From: a virus
Length of the DNA stretch: 43,570 bases
IMG/VR virus record: IMGVR_UViG_3300025168_000172
Coordinates: 1 to 43,570 of that record
Direction: 5' to 3' (one strand)
Position 1 is the first letter of the stretch. The number at the start of each line of letters is the position of its first letter. The notes beneath the pieces were generated by a model. It ran no database searches and was not told the DNA's origin. It saw nothing but the letters and a program-made list of their open reading frames with translations. The position numbers and the translations under genes were made by a program. Of this stretch, positions 14,729 through 22,183 are shown piece after piece.

Positions 14729-14952
14729 GTGATTCAACTCTAACCATTAGATTGATGTGGAATACTTCTGCGTTTGCAGATACAGCATTACCATCTAATG
14801 TTACTACTATAGGACATCTTAAAGATCATTTAGGTAATGTCCCAGCTAATGCATCAGTTAATTATAACGGTGTAGTAGCAACAGACGACAGTAAAGTCTT
14901 AGAAGACGGTGCTGCACTTGCTATTGTAGCAAGAGATAAAACTGGTGGATAA
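14725..14952 (+). CDS. Ubiquitin-like beta-grasp protein with C-terminal Gly-Gly
   Basis: This is a 75-residue protein matching the size of ubiquitin or ThiS/MoaD. The order of elements fits a beta-grasp fold: an N-terminal strand pair (STLTIRLMWNTS...), a short helix (IGHLKDHLG), then strands SVNYNGVV and KVLEDGAALAIVARD, ending exactly in KTGG. The 'yNG......vLeDGd.l.iv' pattern is typical of ThiS-like and bacterial ubiquitin-like proteins, and the bare di-glycine end is the form that E1 enzymes adenylate. An unusually strong ribosome site (AAGGAGGA, 7 bases upstream) implies high expression. The three genes that follow encode E2-, JAB- and E1-like proteins, which supports a modifier role. 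Fold and role are inferred; the terminal GG and context are seen directly. Confidence 0.75.
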   Translation: MSDSTLTIRLMWNTSAFADTALPSNVTTIGHLKDHLGNVPANASVNYNGVVATDDSKVLEDGAALAIVARDKTGG

Positions 14953-14968
14953 TCAGTTAACTTAAACC

Positions 14969-15061
14969 ATGAAGGGTAACAACAAATCTCTACATTATTC
15001 ACAAGTAATAATAGATAGCTCACTGTAGATCGATAGTTACCCTTCATATCTCAATGAAGGG
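14969..15061 (+). promoter_or_regulatory. Three-segment RNA switch in front of the E2-like gene
   Basis: Segment 1, ATGAAGGGTAAC (14969-14980), is perfectly complementary over 12 bp to segment 2, GTTACCCTTCAT (15036-15047). Segment 3, ATGAAGGG (15054-15061), repeats the start of segment 1 and pairs perfectly over 8 bp with segment 2 across a 6-base loop. Segment 3 contains the AGGG ribosome site for the ATG at 15068. So 1-2 pairing exposes the ribosome site and 2-3 pairing hides it. The 55-base interior of the 1-2 hairpin could be sensed by a ligand, protein or ribosome. The ubiquitin-like gene ends 16 bases before segment 1. Confidence 0.6.
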
Positions 15062-15067
15062 AAGATA

Positions 15068-16849
15068 ATGAAAATAGAAATAGAAAATAGAGAACCTAAT
15101 TACAAAGAAGTAGCAGACACAATACGATTAGGACCTCAAAAAGAAATACTTGACGACTTAGATATAATCAACAATAGGTGGATGGTTACTAATTGGTCTT
15201 ATGGCAATAGATCAGAATTACAACCATTAGAACCATTGCATGTTACTAAAACATTTAGATGGGGTGCTGGTTACAAACAAAAGATATTAGATTGTATAGA
15301 TACTAGATTTCATCAATACAATAAACCTACTAGTAGTATACAAACACTATTTAGTAGAGCTAGTAATGCTGAATGGTATAAAAAGCAATTCACAGACAAA
15401 GTATTAGATCTAGATGAAAAGCTCAAAAGATTAAGAGCTAATAACATAGGATTTGATAGCAATGAAGATGTGTTTAAAAACGCATATCAAAGTTTCTTAA
15501 AACATCTAGACACACAAAAGAATATAGCCGAAACAGTGTCTAGTAATGGTCATGTTAATGTAGAAATTGATATGTACAGAATACCTGAAGATCATATTGA
15601 TGAATTGCAAATAAGTGGTAGAAATCTAACACCAGCTGAGATAGATTGTATTAAATACGAACAAACCTATGTTTATCAAAAATACACATGGAATAAACCA
15701 GTAATGGATTTTGTTAATCGTGAAGGTAATATAGTTTATAGTCATGAATTAGAAGAACCAATACATATGACATTCTATTTTAAAGTTTCAGAAGTTATTA
15801 ACAAAATGATATTTTTAAATAATGATATCAAACAAGTAACTTCTTCAAACTTAAGTAGTACTAGTAATGTTCAAGTTAGATATCAAAATAGCCTTAGTCA
15901 CAGAACTGGAATACGAAGTTGTAGTGTATGGGGTTCAGGTGCAGGTTATGATGGTGCAATTGAAGGTAATTCTGATCCATTAAACATATCATCAAATTAC
16001 AGTAGTAGTTATACTGTAACAGCATACCCTTATATTGGAGTAAGAGAATATGTAATGCCTACTGGTGTTGGTAGATATGTTGAATACGACAAAAATCATT
16101 GGAACAATGTCTGCCATGGTGACATAACTAGTGAATTTAATACATGTTTCTTACAAATGGATGTATTTGGTGTATTGTCATTGTTTAATTCATGGAATGT
16201 TTGGCATACAACAAGATCAAATCCTTTACAAGGAATTCGTTATATGTTTCTTGAGAGAAGACCAGAAATGCAAGAAGTATGGAATCAAATAGGTTTTAGT
16301 GCTACTGATGCACATAAAAGATTATCTATTATGTATCAATGCTACTTAGGTTACTGGGATACAGATATATCATTAAAAGATAACTTTTTAAGTTTAGTTA
16401 CTATGGATTCTTTAGAAAATAAAGTAGTAGCATACTTAGAAAATGAATATCGTAATATATATGATGAAGAATATACATGTATGTGGTTAGATAAATATGA
16501 TGTCGGTGAAGTTGATTGGTATGAAGAGTTCTTAGCAGAACACCTTATCAATGCAAGACATGCAATGATGACACACTCTAGTTCACATAACTGTTTAGAA
16601 TATGCTAGTGTTACAAAAGAAGCTGATACTATGGCTTTTATAGAATGGATAAGCACAAAAGAAACACTAGATTATGTTGATGCAGATGAATTAGATGAGT
16701 TACCAGAATTTGGTGACGCACTTGAGGCATTAACTAATGAAAATACAAGAACAACTCTTGAAGCATTAGAAGATCAAGATGCAAATCAGTTAGAACGTGA
16801 AATGTCAATGTGGGTAAATGCTAATACAAGGAGGACTAATAATGGCTAA
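15068..16849 (+). CDS. Large protein with E2-like (ubiquitin-conjugating) Cys motif
   Basis: This is a 593-residue protein, family not otherwise recognised. Around residues 325-395 it reads YPYIGVREYVMPTG, then HWNNVCHGDITSEFNTCFLQ, then FGVLSLFNSWNVWH. The order of an aromatic/Pro segment, then 'N-V-C-x-G-D', then a helix ending in a Trp-containing stretch, matches bacterial E2-like enzymes, where the Cys of 'HPhv...CxG(d/n)' accepts the modifier. C349 would be the catalytic residue; C360 is an alternative. The 320-residue N-terminal part is charged and partly helical (residues 110-150), and the C-terminus is acidic (DADELDELPEFGDALEAL). Its position between the ubiquitin-like and JAB genes supports the E2 call. 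Its ribosome site lies in an RNA switch. It could instead be a substrate or E3-like protein. Confidence 0.5.
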   Translation: MKIEIENREPNYKEVADTIRLGPQKEILDDLDIINNRWMVTNWSYGNRSELQPLEPLHVTKTFRWGAGYKQKILDCIDTRFHQYNKPTSSIQTLFSRASNAEWYKKQFTDKVLDLDEKLKRLRANNIGFDSNEDVFKNAYQSFLKHLDTQKNIAETVSSNGHVNVEIDMYRIPEDHIDELQISGRNLTPAEIDCIKYEQTYVYQKYTWNKPVMDFVNREGNIVYSHELEEPIHMTFYFKVSEVINKMIFLNNDIKQVTSSNLSSTSNVQVRYQNSLSHRTGIRSCSVWGSGAGYDGAIEGNSDPLNISSNYSSSYTVTAYPYIGVREYVMPTGVGRYVEYDKNHWNNVCHGDITSEFNTCFLQMDVFGVLSLFNSWNVWHTTRSNPLQGIRYMFLERRPEMQEVWNQIGFSATDAHKRLSIMYQCYLGYWDTDISLKDNFLSLVTMDSLENKVVAYLENEYRNIYDEEYTCMWLDKYDVGEVDWYEEFLAEHLINARHAMMTHSSSHNCLEYASVTKEADTMAFIEWISTKETLDYVDADELDELPEFGDALEALTNENTRTTLEALEDQDANQLEREMSMWVNANTRRTNNG

Positions 16850-17762
16850 TTTCTACATAAGTAATAAAGACTGGAATACATTACAAAACTATGCAAGGTA
16901 TGCTTATGATGAGCATACATCAGAAATTGGTGGATTCCTAATAGCAGAACAAGATAAAGATAATAAATGGAAAATGCATAAACCAGTAATACTACAACAA
17001 GAAATAAGTGGTGGTAATACTGTATTAGATAAAGATGCATTAGCTGAATATTATGTTAAAACTGCTATGAAAATGAAAGACAAACCATTTCAATTTGTTT
17101 GGTGGCATAGTCATCATACAATGGAAGTGTTTTGGTCTGGAACAGACTTAACAGCAATAGATGAATTTAGTAATGGTTCAATGTCTATATCTTTAGTAAT
17201 TAACTTAAAACAAGAATACAAGTTAAGAGTTAATTTATGGCATCCTTATAAAATGCATGAAGATGTAGAAATGGATATTATTAATAAACCTAAAGCTAAA
17301 GTTGTCCCTAAACTTATCAGAGATACTGTTGATAAGCTGTGTGATAAACCTACTAAGTTTGTATATCCCAAAACAAATACATTATCTAGTAAAACTTATA
17401 ACCAGCTAAGTGTGTGGCAACAAAAGCCAATGGACTTAGAAATGGTTCAAGTTGAATCTAAAATAGATAATATATTAATGGACTATCTTACATCTTTAGA
17501 TTTTCAAGAATACCAAATGTCAGTTAATAAACTTAATTACGAATTAAAGAAAAATAAAAGTGAATTAAGATGTGGTTTAGTTAAAGAACAAGGACATGAA
17601 AAATTCTTGTTTGCAGCTATGGCTACATTTAACGCAGATGAATGGGTTTATAGAAAAGGATCTAAATGGTCTTTTGAAGATAAATGCATAGAATATGATA
17701 TTGAAGGTGAAGAAGATGAAATAGGATATGGAGGATACAGCAATGTTACAACAACGCTATAG
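16842..17762 (+). CDS. JAB/JAMM metalloprotease (deubiquitinase-like)
   Basis: This is a 306-residue protein. Residues 89-102 (HSHHTMEVFWSGTD) are a perfect JAMM signature H-x-H-x7-S-x2-D, and E28 in SEIGGFLI is the conserved upstream glutamate. All Zn-binding and catalytic residues are therefore present. JAMM enzymes cut after the C-terminal glycine of ubiquitin-like proteins. Since the phage modifier already ends in GG, removal from targets is more likely than maturation. Residues about 150-306 are an extension not found in minimal JAB domains, with a helical part and an acidic end (EGEEDEIGYGGYSNV). The start at 16842 has AAGGAGG upstream and overlaps the previous stop by 8 bases; an in-frame ATG at 16818 is less likely. 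Confidence 0.85.
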   Translation: MANFYISNKDWNTLQNYARYAYDEHTSEIGGFLIAEQDKDNKWKMHKPVILQQEISGGNTVLDKDALAEYYVKTAMKMKDKPFQFVWWHSHHTMEVFWSGTDLTAIDEFSNGSMSISLVINLKQEYKLRVNLWHPYKMHEDVEMDIINKPKAKVVPKLIRDTVDKLCDKPTKFVYPKTNTLSSKTYNQLSVWQQKPMDLEMVQVESKIDNILMDYLTSLDFQEYQMSVNKLNYELKKNKSELRCGLVKEQGHEKFLFAAMATFNADEWVYRKGSKWSFEDKCIEYDIEGEEDEIGYGGYSNVTTTL

Positions 17763-18384
17763 TTCAATAGTAAGTAACTTTAATGAATATACATATCATA
17801 TATTAGGTTGCGGTGCTATAGGTAGTGCCGCAGCTACTCAAATAGTTAGAATGGGTGGCAATAACTTATACTTATATGATATGGATAGAGTAAGTGAAGA
17901 AAATCTTGGTGTGTCGCAATTTAGGATTTCTGATTTAGAGCAATCTAAAACAAAAGCCTTAAGAACAATATGCCAAACAATAAGTTCAGATATAACCATT
18001 GGTTGTGTAGATGGTTTATTTGAGCATTACATACCACACGGTAATGACATTATAATCTTAGGTTTTGACTCTATGGAATCAAGACTTGATGCAGTCAAGA
18101 ATATAATGAAGCAACAAAAACCATTATATCTTATAGACGGTAGAATGGGTGCAGAACATTACCAACAGTATGTGTTTACTAATCCAACATTAGGACAATA
18201 CCTTAAAACATGGTATTCAGATAAAGATGGAAGTAGTGAACCATGTAATGCAAAAGCAACATCATATTGTAGTAATATGAGTGGTAGTTTTATAGCAAAT
18301 TCCATTAGGAAATTGATTACAGAACAACCATACAACAAGGAATTGTCGTTTCATTTTCCTACTATGATGCTAGAGACTAAGTAA
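17743..18384 (+). CDS. ThiF/E1-like activating enzyme
   Basis: This is a 213-residue protein with the Rossmann adenylation fold of E1 enzymes. Residues 22-27 (GCGAIG) are the nucleotide-binding loop, and LYLYDMDRVSEENLGVSQF (42-60) carries the acidic D46/D48 and the conserved N54. GFDSMESR (107-114) is the 'D...x.R' motif, and EPCNAKATSYCSNMSGSFIA (167-186) holds candidate catalytic C168 near the usual crossover segment. There are no CxxC pairs, so the zinc site of many ThiF proteins is absent. It would adenylate the Gly-Gly end of the 14725 protein and load it as a thioester. The start at 17743 is set by ATGGAGGAT upstream; it overlaps the JAB gene by 20 bases. Confidence 0.85.
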   Translation: MLQQRYSSIVSNFNEYTYHILGCGAIGSAAATQIVRMGGNNLYLYDMDRVSEENLGVSQFRISDLEQSKTKALRTICQTISSDITIGCVDGLFEHYIPHGNDIIILGFDSMESRLDAVKNIMKQQKPLYLIDGRMGAEHYQQYVFTNPTLGQYLKTWYSDKDGSSEPCNAKATSYCSNMSGSFIANSIRKLITEQPYNKELSFHFPTMMLETK

Positions 18385-18395
18385 TTAGTTCTTGA

Positions 18396-18433
18396 TTTAA
18401 AGCCTGTTAGTAGCTATATTAATGGGCTTTAAA
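18396..18433 (+). terminator. Hairpin after the conjugation cassette
   Basis: TTTAAAGCC (18396-18404) pairs perfectly with GGCTTTAAA (18425-18433) around a 20-base loop, starting 12 bases after the E1-like stop codon. It marks the boundary between the conjugation cassette and the recombination genes. The AT-rich sequence that follows is not a clean T-run, so partial termination or mRNA stabilisation is as likely as full termination. Confidence 0.4.
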
Positions 18434-18466
18434 AATTAAATATTAACTTAAATAGGAGAAATTAAA

Positions 18467-19075
18467 ATGGGATTCGATGTATCAAAATATACATTTGTCA
18501 AAGATCGTTTAGTAGAATATAGAAACACCTTTGAAGGATGTTCAATAAAGACTGAATTAATATCTGTGAGTAATATCGTAGATTCAAAAACAGGTGATAT
18601 GTGTAATGAGTATGTAATACAAGCTACAATAACACCAAATCCATTACAAGAACCAGAGATTTGTTTTACTGGATTAGCAGCAGAACGAGACAATGGAACT
18701 TTCATTAACAAAACTTCAGCAATGGAAAATTGTGAAACATCAGCAGTAGGTCGTGCATTAGCATTTGCAGGATTTGGTGGTGATATGGCGTTTGCAAGTG
18801 CAGAAGAAGTAGTTAATGCACAATTAAATCAAAAAACATCAGCAGTAACAGTTGATTTGCTAGGTGTTTTAGATAGAATGTTCAATTTAGCTAAAATATA
18901 TATGCCAGAAGATCATATAAGCACACATATTAAAAGACGTGGTGCTGATTATTATGATACTAAAATAAAATGGTCTAAAGCAATGGAACATTTTATGGGT
19001 GTAATAAAAATTGAGCAAGAAATTGCACAAAAAGCCAAAAATAAACCTAAAACTGTAAAAAAGGAGAAGAAATAA
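18467..19075 (+). CDS. Single-strand annealing protein-like (ERF/Rad52 type)
   Basis: This is a 202-residue protein. Residues 84-106 contain SAMENCETSAVGRALAFAGF, the signature stretch of many phage annealing proteins ('..tSA.e.cETSAvGRALA.aG.gg'). It follows a strand-rich N-terminal half (YVIQATITPNPL) and precedes a Lys-rich C-terminal tail (KAKNKPKTVKKEKK). The protein would anneal complementary single strands during replication or repair of phage DNA. It is coupled to the next gene, an SSB-like protein. The start at 18467 has AGGAGAA upstream. Confidence 0.65.
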   Translation: MGFDVSKYTFVKDRLVEYRNTFEGCSIKTELISVSNIVDSKTGDMCNEYVIQATITPNPLQEPEICFTGLAAERDNGTFINKTSAMENCETSAVGRALAFAGFGGDMAFASAEEVVNAQLNQKTSAVTVDLLGVLDRMFNLAKIYMPEDHISTHIKRRGADYYDTKIKWSKAMEHFMGVIKIEQEIAQKAKNKPKTVKKEKK

Positions 19076-19584
19076 TGGCAATTACAGGAACGAAAGTTGC
19101 TAATTCTAGCAATAATAAAAACTATTTCATTAATAAATGTAAAATTAGTGAAGTAACACAACAAGACTCACAATACAATGATACCACTTTAAAAGTTACA
19201 TTGACTGATGAAAGAAATGGCTATAGCTATACATGTTTCATTAATCAAAACTTTGAAAAAGATCTAAACGGTATTGTAACAGATCTTAAATTTCCAGATG
19301 ATGTAAATACATTGTATTTAGCAGCTGGTAAAGATCTAAACGTATCTGATGTAGGTGAAATTAATGTAGATGCTTTAAATGATGCACAAGTAGCATGTTT
19401 AAGTTATGAATCTACTGGTAAGTACAAAAGAGCAATCTGGACTACTATGTCAAGTTGGGATAATGTAGAGGACTTAGAATCTAAGTTCAAAGCACAAGTA
19501 GAAAAAGGTTATCCTAAAAACTACAAAAAAGATACTGTAGAAGTTGGCGGTAAATCAGTAGCTGTTGAAGACTTACCGTTTTAA
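19075..19584 (+). CDS. SSB-like single-stranded DNA-binding protein
   Basis: This is a 169-residue protein. It is strand-rich in the first 110 residues (KNYFINKCKISEVTQQD, TTLKVTLTDERNGYSYTCFI) and consistent with an OB-type fold. It ends in VEDLPF, like the acidic-hydrophobic C-terminal tip (DDIPF) by which SSB proteins bind partner proteins. It directly follows the annealing protein, overlapping its stop by one base, and precedes replication genes. No exact family is recognised, so the SSB call rests on tail, size and context. Confidence 0.55.
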   Translation: MAITGTKVANSSNNKNYFINKCKISEVTQQDSQYNDTTLKVTLTDERNGYSYTCFINQNFEKDLNGIVTDLKFPDDVNTLYLAAGKDLNVSDVGEINVDALNDAQVACLSYESTGKYKRAIWTTMSSWDNVEDLESKFKAQVEKGYPKNYKKDTVEVGGKSVAVEDLPF

Positions 19585-19847
19585 TGACAGCTAAGAAAAT
19601 AGTTCTTTATTGGATAGAAAATCAAATGAAGAACAGATCTAAAGTCTTCTATAGTTACGATTTTGAAACACAAATAGGTAATTATGGAAGACTTGCTCAT
19701 CAGAAAGTACATACGCCAAGTACATATTCTAGAGCATTTAGAACAATCCGTTCAAGTGATAATTTATCTAGAATGGGAATTAAACTAATAGAAATTAAAG
19801 ACGTGAAAGGAAAAGCAAAAGGATGGAAAATAGAGAAGCTATCGTAG
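19584..19847 (+). CDS. Small winged-helix-like protein
   Basis: This is an 87-residue protein starting at the TAATG overlap with the previous stop. It begins MTAKKIVLYWIENQMKNRSK, then has RLAHQKVHTPSTYSRAFRTI and GIKLIEIKDVKGKAKGW. The layout of helices followed by a basic pair of strands would suit a winged-helix DNA-binding domain. Its place beside helicase and SSB genes fits a DNA-associated role. Family not recognised. Confidence 0.5.
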   Translation: MTAKKIVLYWIENQMKNRSKVFYSYDFETQIGNYGRLAHQKVHTPSTYSRAFRTIRSSDNLSRMGIKLIEIKDVKGKAKGWKIEKLS

Positions 19848-21628
19848 AAATAGTAGAAGGTTCTATCAATAACAGAAATGTTACTGGTAATATAAATATC
19901 TACAATGATATGGTACAAAAAAATGCATTTAAAAAAGAAATGTATCGTTCTTATTACCATTTTGATGAATCATTTACTGAACACGTAGATAAAGAAGGAT
20001 CTGTAAAAGGATTTAACGGGTTAGTTTATTTAAATTACATACATTTAGACATTGATAAAGGTGATATAGACGACAAATCATTTAATCCCTATGTTATGAA
20101 TTGTTTATCTGAAGTATTAGATAAAGGAGTTATGGCAGAAGATATTAATATATGGTTTAGTGGTAGTGGTTATCATATTAAAATAAAGAATGTATTTGGT
20201 TTGCAACCAAGTAAAGAATTACATACAAAATTAAAATTTACATTAGAAAAACATTTTAGTTTTGGTGATTCTATATATGATAAAACAAGAATAATACGTA
20301 GTGAATGGGCTTTAAATACCAAAACAGGTTTATATAAAGTCTTTATTCCTATGAATTTATTACAGGATTATTCATATAATGATATTAAAAAGTTTGCTAA
20401 CAGTAAAACAGCATACACTAAATGGTCAAAGAAATATCCAGGTTTTTATGATAATATGTTTAAATCTGAAGATATACAATTTGATCCATACTTACAATCA
20501 ATGGTAGTTGCATCGCCAACAATAGCTGCTGTCACTAACGGTGATAGTAGAAAAGGTGATGTGTCTAATGTAGTATCGTGCATGCAACACATATTTAATG
20601 AAGGACCAATAAAAGGTTCTCGTAATATGAAATTAATGCGTATGGCAAGCTCGTACAAACGTTCTGGTGTTCCATACTTAGTAGCTTTAAACGGTTTACT
20701 AACATGGAGTGATGGAACATTACCAGAAAATGAAGTCATAAGATCTGTAAACAATACATATGAAGGAAATTATGTGTATAGTTGCAAAGATCATATTATG
20801 GCTGAGTACTGTGACCCTAAGTGTATTTACTTTAAAAATAAAGACTATGTATTAGAAATTAATAGTATTGATGCATTAGAAAAGAATCTTCGTGAATATA
20901 TAAGTGAAGATTTAACTAAACGTTCAATAGATGTAGGTGCTTTATTTAATACACATAAATATACATTTAAACCAGGTGAACTAATTGTTTTCTCTGGTGA
21001 CACAGGTATGGGTAAATCAGCATTTGTACAATACTTAGTAACAAAGGCATTGAAAGAAGTACTGTATCTATCTTTAGAAATGAAAGAAGAATTAACTTTC
21101 AGACGCTTTGGTCAAATGGCTATAGGTAAAAGTCAAGATTGGATTAATAATGAATATAAAACTAATCCAGACTTTACGCTTAAAGACGAATTAGGACACG
21201 TTAAACTAATGACTATAGCACCAAGAATAGATTCAGTAAAGAAAATCGTTGCAGAATATCAACCAAATGTATTAGTAGTAGATACTGCTGATGAAGTGCA
21301 AGTAGACTTTAATAGAGGTGAAATAGAAAAACAAAATATGGTTATTGACGGGCTAAAACAAATAGCACAGAAAAACAATATAATCATTATTGCTATATCA
21401 CATTTAAATAAAGCTAGTGCAGCTAGTAATGTAGTTGCATTGCATTCATTAAAAGGTTCATCTAATCTAGTACAAAAAGCTGACAAAGTGTTAGTTATTA
21501 AAGGTGAAAGATCAGAAAAAGTAAGACAAGTCGTATCTGAGAAATCAAGAGACGAAGATAGGTTTGAAATGACTGTATTCTTTAACACAGATGACTTTAC
21601 TTTTAAGCAATTAAATGAAAGTAGTTAA
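19823..21628 (+). CDS. Primase-helicase (AEP-type primase fused to DnaB/RecA-like ATPase)
   Basis: This is a 601-residue replication protein. The N-terminal part has features of archaeo-eukaryotic primases: IHLDIDKGD (D76-x-D78), WFSGSGYHI (113-119, motif II S-x-G-x-H) and IYDKTRIIRS (D153 with the following Arg pair). A middle region with C253, C321, C330 and C334 looks like a metal-binding primase C-terminal module. The C-terminal part has a P-loop, FSGDTGMGKSAF (390-401), SLEM (417-420) and Walker B VLVVD (483-487), as in DnaB/RecA-like helicases. It would prime and unwind DNA. No DNA polymerase follows, so the phage probably uses that of the host. It overlaps the previous gene by 25 bases. 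Confidence 0.8.
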   Translation: MENREAIVEIVEGSINNRNVTGNINIYNDMVQKNAFKKEMYRSYYHFDESFTEHVDKEGSVKGFNGLVYLNYIHLDIDKGDIDDKSFNPYVMNCLSEVLDKGVMAEDINIWFSGSGYHIKIKNVFGLQPSKELHTKLKFTLEKHFSFGDSIYDKTRIIRSEWALNTKTGLYKVFIPMNLLQDYSYNDIKKFANSKTAYTKWSKKYPGFYDNMFKSEDIQFDPYLQSMVVASPTIAAVTNGDSRKGDVSNVVSCMQHIFNEGPIKGSRNMKLMRMASSYKRSGVPYLVALNGLLTWSDGTLPENEVIRSVNNTYEGNYVYSCKDHIMAEYCDPKCIYFKNKDYVLEINSIDALEKNLREYISEDLTKRSIDVGALFNTHKYTFKPGELIVFSGDTGMGKSAFVQYLVTKALKEVLYLSLEMKEELTFRRFGQMAIGKSQDWINNEYKTNPDFTLKDELGHVKLMTIAPRIDSVKKIVAEYQPNVLVVDTADEVQVDFNRGEIEKQNMVIDGLKQIAQKNNIIIIAISHLNKASAASNVVALHSLKGSSNLVQKADKVLVIKGERSEKVRQVVSEKSRDEDRFEMTVFFNTDDFTFKQLNESS

Positions 21629-21630
21629 AT

Positions 21631-21855
21631 ATGTTTAGATTAATTAATGATAATAGTAAAAGTATGAATACTGATATTTACGGAATACAACTATGGATAT
21701 TTAAAATATTACTTAGACATAGTAAATTCGCAGGACGTGCTTTTACAATTGCATTATACATATATACATTTAAAATCGTTATTACTTTAGGTAAAGATGA
21801 TCACTTTACTTTAAATAAAAATACGTTTCAAAATGGACCGATGTATGACGCATAG
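21631..21855 (+). CDS. Hypothetical protein, possibly membrane associated
   Basis: This is a 74-residue ORF starting MFRLINDNSKSMNTDIYGIQ. Residues about 38-53 (FAGRAFTIALYIYTFK) are hydrophobic and could associate with a membrane. It lies 2 bases after the primase-helicase stop and overlaps the next gene by 23 bases, with no clear ribosome site, so translation is likely coupled. No family recognised. Confidence 0.5.
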   Translation: MFRLINDNSKSMNTDIYGIQLWIFKILLRHSKFAGRAFTIALYIYTFKIVITLGKDDHFTLNKNTFQNGPMYDA

Positions 21856-22183
21856 AAATAAAATACGTGGTAACAATCTTGAAAGAGAATGTGTTAACAT
21901 TGCTAAAGAGGAAGGGCTCTCTGCTGAGAGGGCCTATGCCTCCAATGGTAAGGCATTAGGTAAGTCTGAACAAGTTGATTGTTTAGTAGAAGGATATGCA
22001 GTCCAAGCTAAAATGAAAAAGAAGATTGCACAATGGTTATATCCTAAGCATCATGCAGATGATGTAGACTTAGTAGTTACACGTATGGATCGCAAAGAAG
22101 CGTTAGCAGTAATACCATATGTAGAATGGATAAGATTAATTAAAATAGAAAAGGAAATGAAAAATGGTAAACATAAACCTTAG
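21833..22183 (+). CDS. Holliday junction resolvase-like PD-(D/E)xK nuclease
   Basis: This is a 116-residue protein. RGNNLERECVNIAKEEGL (12-29, candidate E17) is followed by ERAYASNGKALGKSEQVDCL (D49) and YAVQAK (55-60, Q58-x-K60). The arrangement 'G...Er......G.....R...S.g.......vD......iQaK' matches small archaeal-Hjc-like and related PD-(D/E)xK nucleases, with Gln in place of the second acid, as in some family members. It would resolve branched DNA left by replication and recombination, which suits its neighbours. An in-frame ATG at 21845 (MTHRNKIRG) is an alternative start. Confidence 0.6.
   Translation: MDRCMTHRNKIRGNNLERECVNIAKEEGLSAERAYASNGKALGKSEQVDCLVEGYAVQAKMKKKIAQWLYPKHHADDVDLVVTRMDRKEALAVIPYVEWIRLIKIEKEMKNGKHKP

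Noticed and set aside
14725-18384. Molybdopterin or thiamine sulfur-carrier pathway as the meaning of the beta-grasp/ThiF pair
   Set aside because: No cofactor biosynthesis genes are near and a JAB protease plus an E2-like protein are present, which fits protein conjugation better. It is not fully excluded.
21914-21934. GC-rich inverted repeat in the resolvase-like gene
   Set aside because: Only five consecutive base pairs can form and it lies within a conserved coding part, so coding constraint explains it.
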